From Larix kaempferi (Eukaryota > Streptophyta > Pinopsida > Pinales > Pinaceae), in the NCBI GenBank assembly GCA_027924585.1, contig BSBM01000076.1, positions 3,858,501-3,922,500 of the forward strand: 64,000 nucleotides of DNA, written 5' to 3'. The notes beneath the pieces were generated by a model that was not told the DNA's origin, did no database searches, and saw nothing but the letters and a program-made list of their open reading frames with translations. Below, one piece after another: positions 1 through 10,960 of this stretch; the first letter of the stretch is position 1, and each line of letters begins with the position of its first letter. Both the position numbers and the translations under genes were made by a program.

Positions 1-1
1 A

Positions 2-1590
2 ATGCAACAATATCTACCTCCAACATTTTTCAATGCACAAGTACACTACCTCATACACCAAGTTGAGGAGATTGAATTATGTGGACCAGTACACACAAGG
101 TCGATGTGGATGGTGGAGAGGCAGTTGAATTCATTGAAGGATTTGTTAGACAAAGAGCGCGTCTCGAGGGTTCTATGGTTGAAGGATATATGGTATATCA
201 ATGCATGGTGTACATTAGTGAGTATCTACCTAAATTAGCAGAAAATATGAATGTCCCTTGCATTTGGAATCTCGACTCCAACAACAAATTTGAAGGGGAG
301 GTCCTATTGGGGAGAGGTACATTGAGGACTGTGAAAGGTAATTATTACTATACGTTGTTGAATTAATATGTTACACATTTTTTTTTTCAATTTTATATTA
401 TCATACTTTTTTTAACTCTTTTTAATAATTGTGCATTTTCAACTATATTACACTATGTGCCTTTAATGATATCTAAATATTAATGATATTGAATTGTTGT
501 TTTATCCTATAGTTGGTCAAGTGTGGGATGCTTTACATTTATACATTGCAAACAACCTTGATTGGATGGAGCAATGGATAAAAGATTGTGAAGAATTCTT
601 CGATATGTTGTCATGGGAAGGGGTCAGTAACATGATTAAAACAACTCATCATCTTCAACATCAAATTCCCGACCTTACATTGCAAAGGGAAGTTGATTTA
701 GCCTATGGTTTAAAAGATAAAAAGGCAAGTAAAATTTTTACCCACATTTTTTCTAGTTACTTCGATCCATTTTTTCAATTACATTTCGTTTGTTTAAGTT
801 TTCAATTATATTTACTAACTCCTATATGACGTTTATTAATTCACAATGTATTTGTAACATGTTGTCAATGTTGTAGTTGAAACATCACAAGGCTATGTGG
901 TGTAATGGTCATAAATTTCGTATCAAAAAGTTGGATGATAACAGGAAAACCTCGGATTGTGGGATAACTGCAGTGTTTAAGGTCACCAATGTTTCCTCTA
1001 GAAGTGATAGACATCCAGAAGAAACCGAGAATAGGTACTATGGCTATTTGGAGGAAATTCTTGAGTGTGATTTTAATTCCTTTAAAATAGTTTTGTTTGA
1101 GGTGAAGTGGTACAGGCTACGGATACATGAACGTGATCCTGAAAGAACTATTATTGAGCATGCTAATGGATTTACCATGGTTAATACAAGGACATTTGAA
1201 CTGGTTACAGAGCCTTATGTTCTTCCAAGTCAATGTGAGCAAGTCTACTACTCCGAGGTACCAGGTAAAGCAGGTTGTTCATACATTTTTCGTTACGATC
1301 CAAGAGGAAGACTAGTAAATTATAATCATGTACTAGATGATGAAGATAATCAGGGAGAAGAAGAAGATGATGATGATTTAGATCAGGCTGCAGTCGATGT
1401 GTTAGATGAAAAAGTTGAAGAGGTTGATCATGCAAATGTAGCAGACGATGATCTCATTGATGATATGGATGACTATATTAGCGAAGATGACTTTGATGAT
1501 GATGACAATGTGAACGATCCTTTCATCAATATCTATTCAGAACCAGATCCTGATACAGATGTTGAGTTGGATGAAGAAGAAGATGAATGA
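2..1590 (+). pseudogene. CACTA TNP2-type transposase, C-terminal DUF4218 and DUF4216 exons
   Basis: Three exons of the C-terminal part of a plant En/Spm transposase, which normally binds and cuts the element ends. Exon 1 (to 337) carries DUF4218: LPPTFFNAQVHYLIHQVEEI and CGPVHTRSMWMVERQL, then, after a 1-base loss near 140, GFVRQRARLEGSMVEGYM. The next exon starts at 513 and ends near 723 with a GC donor (AG|GCAAGT). The last exon (877-1590) is DUF4216 (GYLEEILECDFNSFKIVLFEVKW, RYDPRGR) followed by an Asp/Glu-rich tail of about 75 residues and a stop at 1588-1590. The catalytic N-terminal part lies left of the window. The frameshift makes this copy non-functional. Family assignment is confident; exon borders rest on splice consensus only. 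Confidence 0.85.
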
Positions 1591-2000
1591 TATTTAATTG
1601 TTGAAAAGTTGAGGTACACAATGTTTATAGGTTAAAGTAAATGCACTCACGTACCATATGTTCATTGTGTTGACTAACTTGGTTATATTTGAAAATTAGT
1701 TTTCTATTCTTATGTTCTACATGTGTAGAAGCGTGGGTGTTCCTTGAGGTTGTAGTGGTAATGGTTTGAATGGAACATGTGTCGATTAACCAAGACACAA
1801 AATCAAGTTATAAGATTTATGTGTTATTTTTTGGGGTATTTCAATTACTAATTAGTGGATTTGTATAATGTAAAGAAAAGTATATTTTTTTCTTAATTTT
1901 GAATAATGTATAGAATAATTAATTTACCGAATGGGGCCAATGTTGAAATTTTTTCAATGGGTGGTTGTACGGATTGGAGTTTTGCATGGTTATACTAGGC

Positions 2001-2129
2001 ACATGTAGTGACGGTATGGGAGGGTTTCTAGACTCAATCATGTCTCACACTAACAATTCGACAATAAAGCAATCAACCTATAGAATAATAATCAACATGT
2101 AGTGACGGTATGGGAGGGTTTCTAGACTC
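2001..2129 (+). repeat. 35 bp perfect direct repeat, 94 bp apart
   Basis: The segment starting ACATGTAGTGACGGTATGGG occurs at 2001-2035 and again at 2095-2129 without a mismatch. The intervening 59 bp is unrelated. It may be a small local duplication or the footprint of an excised or recombined insertion. Confidence 0.8.
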
Positions 2130-3099
2130 TATTCGAGTAGATGTTTTCACCTCGGGAGATTTGATCCCTCTTGGCACTTGATAGAGCCTAGGATTTGGAT
2201 CTTTTACTCAACTTGCTTTACATATTAAATTAAAATGGAACCTCAACCCTTTTTATTTGATAATTGTTATTGGATGGCCTATTGAGTTGCATAGGGAACA
2301 TCCACTTAAAATGGTTAATTGAGAGTTTTGTATTTGACATTAAAAAATGTTAAGAAAATATTTATATGATGTGGCAAGGATACAAGTTCATTAAGTAAGT
2401 TTCTCTCATCAACATCTATAGAATCCATATATAAAATGATATTACAATGGATATTCAGGAAAGGGAACAATAGTCACACTAGGAGTAGATTGGTGTGACA
2501 TAGTAGATGTTGTGTGAAGAGTTGTTAATTGAATCAATGTCTTGTTTTGTACCAATATAAGACATCAATAAAAGCATGAACTAAAGTAGGAGAAGTGTGA
2601 ATTATTAATTGGGTTGATCCTCTTGGGTTCTTAAGTACCTTAGTATGTTTCTTTCCTAGAATTTACTAAAGGTATTAAAGAAATTTGTATGACAAAAGGT
2701 TCAACCTAAGTGCCATGTGTTTTTGTTGAAATATTATGTGCAACACAGTTTTTAATGATTGCTCATTTGGGTGCATTATAAGTTTTTATAGTGTTTGTCT
2801 AGAATATATTGAAGTTACTAAAAAACCTAGATGTTCTTGTCTTCTTAGGGAAATCCCTAACCCTAATAGAAATAGAAAATACATATAATAGAAAATAAAT
2901 TAAATTAAATAAACAAATTATAAAATTAAAACATATATAAAATAATTTAATTTCATGTAATGTATTATATAATTTTTTTTTAAAAATAAATAAAACAAAA
3001 ACAAAGCAAAAACATAAATTGAAAATCCAAATGCCATTATTCTCCCAATCGCCCATTTGGCACTTGAGACAACTAGAGATTGCAGGCCCAAACAAGATC

Positions 3100-3310
3100 G
3101 AGACTTGGAGAAACCCGTGCAGAGGAGGAACTCCACTAGCCCACTTGAGACTTGGAGAAACCCGCGCAAAGGAGGCACCCCACTAGCCCTCTCGAGACTT
3201 GGAGAAACCCGCACAGAGGAGGCACCCCACCAGCCCGCTCGAGACCTGGAGAAACCCACGTGGAGGAGAAGGAAAATCTTGGAAAAACCCACACATAGGA
3301 AGCACCATCA
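3100..3310 (+). repeat. 47 bp minisatellite, four to five units
   Basis: Units begin at 3100, 3147, 3194 and 3241 (GAGACTTGGAGAAACCCG...), an exact 47 bp period. A fifth degenerate unit begins near 3281. The block is GC-richer than its surroundings. Because 47 is not a multiple of three, open frames across it on either strand are unlikely to be coding. Confidence 0.85.
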
Positions 3311-5021
3311 ACACAGTTGCAGGAGACACAAAAAATGGTACGGTTTCTGGCATTTAAACCCTAGATATGCATAATATTCTTGTTTCAGGGCATTCCAAAT
3401 TTATCTCCATTTTCGGCACTTGATATCCAAATTACTGGATCTATCTTTGGTAAACCCTTTATCTATTATCTGGCACATATATGGAAAGAAAGATGGATCA
3501 CTATAAATGCCATAGGAAATTTTGGGATTTTGCAGATGTAATAACCTAGTGAGCTAATTGAAACCTAGACAAACCTTACAATGGTCATGCAATGTGATGC
3601 ACCAACAACTGTAATTCATAATCTAATTTCACTTGAAATCCATTAAATGTTGCTCTGCTATTTTAGGATAGTCAACAGACTTCACAATCTCATTCTGGAT
3701 CATCTTGCTAATCTTGATAAGATCCTGGCTCCACCATTATGAAAACTACCTCACATCCACAAAACTGGCCAAGAATTAAATGATGAGGCTTCTAGAAGGT
3801 GCACTGTTGTAGCTTGTCATTATAGGGCCCAAAACTGCCCAGATGTGAGGTATAGGGCATGTTCATTGCCTTCCATTGTCCACAGGTGGCATGGGATGCC
3901 GAAGAATTAATTTTAGAACTAATAAAAAGGAAAAATCACATTTTAGACTCATGAATTAGTGATATCTTACACAAGATTATTGCTAATTGTTGGTTTTTTA
4001 ATATTTGAGCAAACCCTACTTCTTTCCATTGTAGGATTGGTGAAAAAGCATTTTAGAAGTTGAATAGGTAAGGGACAACAGAGAGAAGTGTGGTTGAATA
4101 TGAAAGTACATTCTGCTAGCTATTACAGGAGCCTATTTTTCATTAGAAAACCCATCCACATCTTGTTTTACAGCTTTAGGAGCAAGTGAATTTACCATAA
4201 ATAGTTAAGAGAGAAATTTGTGGAAATTAAACCATGGGAGCATATATGAATAGGTATCTTCACCTCAACGTTCATCTCTCTTGCTTCACAGCTTGTGCTT
4301 TTCCAGCTATCACGAGTTATTCCTAAGTCACTAAGTGTTGTGTCTGATATGCAAATTAGGCTCAGATGTGTATGACAAATCAAATCAAGATAATCTGTTT
4401 TGATTCTAATTTCTATTGAATATTTGTAAATGTTCTAGTTTCTAAATTTTATTGGATCTATATGTCTATATTTTTAAATTTAAATATATTTAAAAAGAAT
4501 ATATATATGTATATAAAACGTGTACTTAGATATACACATAATGTCTGAAAATAGTCTTTGAAAATCAAATTTCTCATGGCCATTTGAGTGCCAATTTGCA
4601 TGAATTTTAAATTTGCAACATGCCTAAGGTGTAATATTTCACCTAAGTTAGCTGATGTATTTTGCGTTCTCTGATGTAGTTATGGTTTGTTGGGCTGATA
4701 TAGTCAATTTATGTTTCTTAGTTGAGTGATTTTGCCAAAGAGTTCACTAACAAATAGTTTTCATATGCGTTAGCATAAAATACAAGCATGTAAATTTTAA
4801 AAATGAAGGGTAGGATGCCAAAAATATGCAAATACCAAAAAAATCGTCCTCCCAATACCAAACAATTCAGCTGAGATTTGTAACACTACATCCACTAGGG
4901 TTCGGCATGTCCCTCCTAAGCCTTAGATTTGAGGGAAGTAAATGTGTTTAACCAAGTAAATGTGTACTTTCAAAGAAGAGAGAAGGCACTGTCTTGTTTA
5001 TTCTTGTTTTATCGAGTGTAG

Positions 5022-5798
5022 GTACCACCAAATAGGTATCTGTCAGATCTATCTTCCTTAGGTGATGATGAAGATATACTCAAAGAGGTTGAAAGTGAGA
5101 CGAGTTGTACTAGATCTACCGGTTTTATATCAACTAGATCAGAAAAGATAAGGAAAAGATTTCATAGACGCATGAAATATTTTATTGCCAATGGTGGGTC
5201 ATGTAATTATGATGCTGAGAGCATAGGAGACATTGATTTTCCATTGAGGTATAAACATCTAGTGCAACGATGGGTACCTAATATGCTACCTCAAGTGGAC
5301 ACATATTTCTTCATCAATGGGAGGATGTATCGCATCGCTCCTTCGTCCTTACATGGATTGGGGCTATTTTCCAAGGATGGAATAAAGGTCCGCTATGGCA
5401 TTGTAACTGAATTGAAGGAGTATGTAGGACCACTATACAGATACAATAATTGGTTGATCTTGGTCCAATATACTCGAAGTATGTGGAGATACGGAGTTGC
5501 TGTGAATTATATTCAAATAGCAGAAAACAATAAAAACAAAGGGGCGACTATGTATATTGATGGGAGACCAAAAGCGTCTGGAAACGTTGCTGGATTTATA
5601 AATAGTACATGACCAGTGACAACAAATAAGCTACCAAATTGCGAATTTGAGGCACGCGAACATCATCGTATATTTTTATGTGCAATCAAAACAATACTTG
5701 CAGGTGAAGAGTTGTTGATTGATTGCAACTTAAATAGAATAGATGTGGCTTCCACGGTCCAGGGGAACTGTGGACCGTCAGAAACTATGCCTGATCAG
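5022..5798 (+). pseudogene. SET-domain-like exon
   Basis: SET domains transfer methyl groups from S-adenosylmethionine to lysine. The order of SET motifs is visible: HGLGLFSKDGI (GxG-type cofactor loop), then EYVG, then IDGRPKASGNVAGFINST with PNCEF downstream (position of the NHxxxPN motif), and finally ILAGEELLIDCN (canonical GEEL..DY). The NH pair is replaced by NS and the DY tyrosine by cysteine, so methylation activity is doubtful even before the TGA at 5610-5612, which splits the domain. About 45 residues before the domain are acidic (LSSLGDDEDILKEVE). There is no pre-SET or post-SET cysteine cluster. The start is set by an acceptor AG at 5020-5021 and the end by the donor at 5799. The exon could be a captured host SET gene or a long-standing part of this transposon family. 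Confidence 0.7.
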
Positions 5799-6650
5799 GT
5801 AAATGCTAAATGTAGTATCTAAACATGACTACAATAACTGAATGTTTCATTTTTTTTTTCTATTAACATTCAATTTCCATTGTTGTCATTCGCTTTATTC
5901 ATGCTTATTATGAATATTTTCATGTGATTGCATGGTGATTACATTGCTATGAATATCTCATTTTTTTTTATGATGCATTTATTGACTATTGATGTTTGTT
6001 TAGGGTGACGGCAGTGGAAAGGCACATGCTTTTTCCATGGTCCAGGGTGACCGTGGAAGGTCAGAAACTATGCCTCGTCAGGTAAATGTTAAATATAGTA
6101 AATAAATATGACTACAACAACAAGATGTTCTAATTTTCGTTGTTAGCATTCATTTTTTCAGTGCTTATTGTTAATATTTCCATATGAAAGCATGCTTATT
6201 AAACTATGGTAGAAGTCTGCTCATGGCCATGGAGCAGAACATGTATCTTGCACTTCTGAGGTAAAAATTAATATTAATGCAATATCTCATTTTTCTTTAT
6301 GTTACAATTATTTAGTACGAGGTAAACGTTTATTTATTGATTGATTGTGTCGGTGTGGCGCCATTGGAAAGGCTCCTGTTGCTTCCATGGCCGAGGGTGA
6401 GCATGGAAGGTCACACTCTGTTTCCTGTCAGGTAATTGTTTAGTAAAATAACTAAATTTTTTGATTTAGTATGTTAACATTCAATGTCCACTATTGACAA
6501 TCACATTTTTCTGAGCTTATGATGGACTAATGGTTCATTTTTATGACATTATGATGGATTACTGGTTCATTCAGGACCGTGGAAAGGCACCTGCTGCTTC
6601 CACGACGACGGTTCATTGTGGACACTCACCGGCCATAACACCGCGCCACG
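5745..6650 (+). repeat. Tandem exon-plus-intron duplication array
   Basis: Four related short coding units follow each other: the tail of the SET-like exon (ending 5798), 6004-6081, about 6354-6431 and 6575-6649. The translations share a GKA...S(M/T)...G..GRS pattern, for example SGKAHAFSMVQGDRGRSETM and GKAPVASMAEGEHGRSHSV. The three cleanest end in CAG|GTAA donors, and the introns after them are also similar (GTAAATG, then ...TTAGCATTCA..., then TGCTTATT). Units are about 200-350 bp apart. A different small exon (6213-6260) sits between. The 6354 unit has lost its acceptor AG (TCGG at the expected site). Confidence 0.7.
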
Positions 6651-6754
6651 TAAGTGTTAGTGCATAATAGTGACTTAATATTCATTACAATATCAATATT
6701 TGAATGATGTTAAAATTATATTGCTTAATTTAATTTATTGTTTGATGAATTTAG

Positions 6755-6946
6755 TCACGTGCACACGATCTGGGTGATGAGGGGTTTGAGGAAGAAATTT
6801 TCTATTCCACTGATCCACTGCACACTTTTAGAACAACCTTGAAAAAGGAAAACATAGAAATGCTTGCCTTGGCTCGCAAAAGGCCCTTGACATAGGAGGA
6901 TAGGGCAAGGATTCTAGAGCTGCAAGATCAAATACAATATTATGGG
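6755..6946 (+). pseudogene. Acidic linker exon of the second CACTA gene
   Basis: An exon bounded by TTTAG at 6754 and GGG|GTAAGT at 6947. The reading begins SRAHDLGDEGFEEEIF and ends ARILELQDQIQYYG, with a TAG at 6893-6895 that probably replaced a sense codon. No domain is recognised; the end is helix-like and may pair with a partner. Phase is compatible with its neighbours. Confidence 0.5.
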
Positions 6947-7802
6947 GTAAGTGGCATCTTCACAAATTTTTTAAGCTATGTTGTGATTTCATATCTGATA
7001 TTATGTTTTTTATTTTTCCAAGTGATTTGATAAAGTAAAGTTTATTGTTTTTAGGAGTTTTTAAAACCCGTGACTACAGAACCTGCCCCGACAGGTATAG
7101 GTAGTAGTGATGGTCCAATGAAGCAAAAAAAAACAATGTACCAATGAGGATTTTTGGCACTCCTGTGGTTGGCCTCGAATCCATTGATGACGGCATTGCT
7201 GAGAGAGAGCATGATGCCATGTCGGAGCCTGATGCTATGCCTCAACATGATGAGATGGAGCCTATCACTCCACATGACTCTAGAGATGAACGTACTGTAG
7301 ACAACCATGATACTTTTCCTGGAGCAGCATGAGTTAAAAGCACCAGATCACTCGATCTCACCTTTCTGGTGGATGACTCTTGTGTTCCTATCAAGATCCA
7401 AAAGGTTGCTGGTATTTATTAATTAAATTATTCATTTTCATCATGAAATTGAAATAGTCATACGTTGAAATTATTTTAAATTAATGGATTACATATTTGA
7501 TTTGCAGGAAACAATGTATTCTACAGGCATTTGAATGACAAAGCCTTTGAGCTGTTTGGCCCCACCATTCGCACACGATGGAATAGACAAGATAGAAATA
7601 AGAGAGATGAATTGATGGACCACATGGTCAACTTGTTTGGCAATACTTTCAACAAGAAGGTTGTTGCAAGGTTAGCCGGTGAGAATTTGAAATACACCAG
7701 GGCCCAATATAGGGAAAGATTGCAAGATGACCTCAAGCATGAGCGCCCTCCCATGGTTCCGGAGAAAGAGTGGAAGCCACTCATAGATGATGCAAAGAAT
7801 AA

Positions 7803-8012
7803 TGCTATGAATATTATATGTATGTTAATTAAAGTTATTAGTTATTAAGTGAAAGGGTGTAACCCTTCACTATACATGCTCAAGCCTATAAAAGCGAGCC
7901 TCATTGTAATTATTAGTCATCCATTATCGATTATATATTATTATTTTATCAAGTGGAGTTATTTTCCATTGGAGGATTATTCGCTTGAATAATCACTGAG
8001 TATATCCGGACA
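7803..8012 (+). repeat. 5' LTR of the non-autonomous element
   Basis: Starts TGCTATGAAT and ends TATCCGGACA. It contains a TATA box (7887-7894) and two hairpins: GTGAAAGGG...ACCCTTCAC (about 7849-7870) and a perfect GATTATTC-GCTT-GAATAATC (7975-7994). Confidence 0.9.
7887..7894 (+). promoter_or_regulatory. TATA box in the short LTR
   Basis: CCTATAAAAGC is a good plant TATA box, about 85 bp into the LTR. Transcription would begin near 7915-7925. The right LTR has the same box at 10835-10842. Confidence 0.6.
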
Positions 8013-8024
8013 TAGATATAGCAT

Positions 8025-8036
8025 TGGTATCAGAGC
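8025..8036 (+). other. Primer-binding site, initiator tRNA-Met
   Basis: TGGTATCAGAGC, the standard plant primer site complementary to the 3' end of initiator tRNA-Met, 12 bases after the LTR end. The spacing is slightly longer than usual. Confidence 0.9.
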
Positions 8037-8254
8037 CTCTCGACCCTCCCTGATCCGGCCTTTGGCCACCCATTTCAGAGTTTCTCTGTGCACTTGGTCC
8101 TTGACCAGTCTTGGCTTTTGGCCATTTTTAGATTTCAATTGAAAGGAAGAATATTACAGACAAGGGCTGCCTAGGCATCACAGCTGTAAAGAAAGTGAGC
8201 TGCAATCCAGTCAATAACCTAGCTTCCTTTGAAGTTGGGTCAAACTATTAACAT

Positions 8255-9100
8255 TCGTAAGCCACCTACATCTACTCGCTCCTCCCATCCACCACCTGCA
8301 CTCGCTGACCTTCCGCTCCACCCCCAGCATTCCACACTCTCTCCCATTCCTTCCTGCGCACTCTTCCATCCACTTTCCACTCTGCCTTCCCTCACGAACT
8401 TCCCACGTAGCCCCTGCTTTGCGTTCTCCTCTACCGCCAACTCCACCCTGCGCTCTGTGTTCCCCTCATCCCCCGTCACCACCAATCCCACGTCCTGCTC
8501 ATAGCTCCTTCACTCTTCATTCATTCACTGCACTCATCACCTCCCTCTTCCACTGTACCCGTTTCACCCTTGTTCCCACACCTCTGCAATTCATCCACCA
8601 CTTTCTGCTACCTCCACTCCACTCTCGAACCACTCGTGCATACCTCCCTACCACGCGCAGACCCATCTCCCGTCATTTTTTTTCTCCACATAGGCTACAC
8701 TCCCTCCTTTGCGGTTCCATCCCCCGCCCACACTACTCCTACGCACCCTCTACAGGCCTCCCATCACCGAGCGGTGCCCTAACTCTCCACGCAGGCACCC
8801 ACTCTCTGCACGCATCTCCGCCATCCTCATTTCCCACACGGCCTCCACTATCCCTCGCCTCCACTCTCTTCAACCTCCCGCGCATCCCCGCGTAGCTCAT
8901 CCAACTGTTGCGCCCTCCCCACACCCCCCTACTCTCTACATCCCTGCGCCACTCCTGCCCTCGATTTCTACTCCGGTGCTGTAACCTTAACTCCTCCATT
9001 ACCGCGCTTCCCTTCACTCTGCCCCCACCAACCACCACCGGAAACCACCACCTCGGCCGCATTCCCCCGCCATCCATCTCCCATTCGAAACCCTAAATTT
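8255..9100 (+). other. C/T-rich, G-poor leader of the non-autonomous element
   Basis: About 850 bp in which the + strand is nearly all C, T and A with very few G, in sharp contrast to the AT-rich DNA on both sides. Frames on both strands stay open for up to about 160 codons, but they translate into Pro/Ser/His-rich low-complexity sequence and overlap each other, which points to base composition and not to coding. It ends in CGAAACCCTAAATTTT, like a plant 5' leader. It may be a captured GC-rich host promoter or 5' UTR, or a packaging or structural RNA region. Confidence 0.6.
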
Positions 9101-9120
9101 TATCTTTGAAATTAAATATT

Positions 9121-9345
9121 AAACATATAATAATATTATTATATGGTTAGTATTTTAATTTGTGGAAAAGAAAAAAATATATATATTAAACTATATATAT
9201 AGTTTATAAAAAGTTAATATAATAATATTATTAATTAATTAATTAATAATTATTATTATAAAAATATATATATATATATTAATAATAATATTATTATTAA
9301 ATTTTAATAATAATTATTATTATAAAAAAAAAAAATCAATTCTTT
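9121..9345. repeat. AT-only low-complexity block
   Basis: Runs of TAATAATATTATTAT and TATATATA with almost no G or C, ending in a poly-A run at about 9325-9337. It separates the C/T-rich leader from the coding part of the element. Confidence 0.8.
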
Positions 9346-9635
9346 TGAAATAAGAATTGTTTGAAGAAACAAAGCAAACTCAAGTCAAAGAAGACCAAGT
9401 CAAAGGAGACATTAAAGACAAAGTCCAAGCAAGACTCCTTATTATCAAAGAAATCGAAGAACACTTATCATCGAAGAAATCAAGTCAAGGACAATCATTT
9501 ATTGTTGAAGAAGTCAAAGTAAAGGAAGGCTCATCAAGAAGTCGAGACACATTAACGACAAGGACGACCAAGTTTAAGAAAGACTCATCAAAGAAATCAA
9601 AGAAGATCATTCCACCGTCGAAGAAGACATAAACC

Positions 9636-10739
9636 ATGGAAGCCGATTTGCGAGAGAAATTAGAAGCCAAGTTAAAGCGCCATCGAAAAAACAATGAAGA
9701 ATTACGAGATATTAATACACAATCAGAAATAAAGATTGAACTACATAAGATACAAGAACGGTTCAATGAACATACAATATCCAACCAGAAAAATCACATA
9801 GAAAAATTATGTGCACAAATCAAGGAATTAAAAGATGAAAGTGATTTCAATCAGAGATTGAAAAATCAAGATATAAAGAAGGAAATAAAGAATTACGAAG
9901 CAGAAATAATACGCTTGAACAAAATCGTTAGCGACAAAGATGAAGAACTAATGCAGTTACGACATAAATTAGAAAGTCAAGAATCAGAGGTCGGCCATTG
10001 TCGACAACAGATAAAAGTTCTTCAACAACAAAATGACGACTCTAAAAAGACACATAAGTCAGAGATTGCGAAGAGTAATAAAGCATTATCTAACAATGCT
10101 GAAGAAATTTTTAGAATAAGAAATCATAACAAGATACTAGTCACAAAAATTAAGAAGTTGAAAAATAGTCGGAAGATAGAACAATCTATGGACGACATTG
10201 AAGGGAAACTTCTAGACAAATAGGAAGAAAATAGTTGTATCAGAATTCATAATGAAGATCTTAAGGAACAACTTAAGACATCTGAAGATGACAGAAAATC
10301 ACAAGTCGAATTGATTAAGAAGTTTCAAAATGATAATAGGCAGTTAGAAAACAAGTTGGAAAAGATACAGAACAAAAACTTAAATCCTCAAGAGACGAAA
10401 ATACAACTTCCAACTCAGATCAATGATCTAAAGGCGACATTCGTAAATGAAAATGACATCGCGAAAGTTCCTTGTCGACACCCCAACCATAAAAACCGAT
10501 ATTTGAAAAAGTGGGAAATGTCGAAAAATAATGGTACTAATGTGATCAAATCTCCTAACGACACATCAGTAGGAAATCCCATCAGTCCACAACAAATCAA
10601 TTTGGGATGGATTGATCCGTCGATGTATCGGAAGTTATGCTCTACACTTAGCAGTTCGTATCGACATGTTTCATCAGCCATGGCATCGCAAAGAACAATG
10701 CAACAAAATTATAAGGCTTTGAGGACAAAGCCTTTCTAA
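9636..10739 (+). pseudogene. Coiled-coil protein of the non-autonomous LTR element
   Basis: The start at 9636 has a good context (AACCATGG). The frame reads to 10739 with one TAG at 10221-10223, giving about 367 residues. Residues 1 to about 260 are Lys/Glu/Gln-rich heptads, a long coiled coil (LREKLEAKLKRH, IKELKDES, KDEELMQLRHKLESQ). The C-terminal 90 residues are different: a CRHPNHKNRYLKKW patch and INLGWIDPSMYRKLCSTLSS. A protein with the same ending (LGWFDPYTIRKLYSTLRRSY) is encoded at about 22180-22270 by the neighbouring relic. No gag CCHC knuckle, protease or polymerase motif is present. An open Lys-rich stretch (9357-9632) lies upstream in the same frame behind a TAA. The protein may act like a capsid or assembly factor; that is a guess. 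Confidence 0.7.
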
Positions 10740-10750
10740 GAGAGTGGCAA

Positions 10751-10960
10751 TGCTATGAATATTATATGTATGTTAATTAAAGTTATTAGTTATTAAGTGA
10801 AAGGGTGTAACCCTTCACTATACACGCTCAAGCCTATAAAAGCGAGCCTCATTGTAATTATTAATCATCCATTATCGATTATATATTATTATTTTATCAA
10901 ATGGAGTTATTTTCCATTGGAGGATTATTCGCTTGAATAATCACTGAGTATATCCGGACA
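10751..10960 (+). repeat. 3' LTR of the non-autonomous element
   Basis: The same 210 bp as the left LTR with three substitutions. It is preceded by the purine-rich tract AGAGAGTGGCAA (about 10739-10750). The TATA box lies at 10835-10842. Both hairpins are preserved. Confidence 0.9.

Larger units (their letters stand above)
1591..5021. other. Spacer between the two CACTA genes, no gene recognised
   Basis: AT-rich DNA with short, non-overlapping open frames that resemble nothing known. It contains a 35 bp perfect direct duplication (2001/2095) and a 47 bp minisatellite (3100-3310), listed separately. An AT-only stretch lies at about 2880-3000. The right end probably includes the promoter and early introns of the second CACTA gene, because a usable acceptor (AG at 5020-5021) begins its first recognisable exon, but no start codon or TATA box could be assigned with confidence. 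Confidence 0.5.
7803..10960 (+). mobile_element. Non-autonomous LTR retrotransposon encoding only a coiled-coil protein
   Basis: Two 210 bp LTRs (7803-8012, 10751-10960) start TG, end CA and differ at three positions. A tRNA-Met primer site follows the left LTR and a purine-rich tract precedes the right one. The 2.7 kb interior has no protease, reverse transcriptase or integrase: it holds a C/T-rich leader (8255-9100), an AT-only block, and one gene for a coiled-coil protein (9636-10739). The element sits inside an exon of the second CACTA gene. The flanking five bases (AATAA and CGGAC) do not match, so no target-site duplication is visible. It resembles LARD/TRIM-class elements and must have been mobilised by enzymes made elsewhere. 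Low LTR divergence suggests it is the youngest insertion here. Confidence 0.85.

Noticed and set aside
2918-3374. Open frames on both strands over the 47 bp minisatellite
   Set aside because: The repeat period is not a multiple of three and both strands stay open only through repetition.
8229-9096. Open frames of 60-160 codons on both strands in the C/T-rich block
   Set aside because: They overlap one another on both strands and are low-complexity Pro/Ser/His or Gly/Arg/Glu text produced by base composition.
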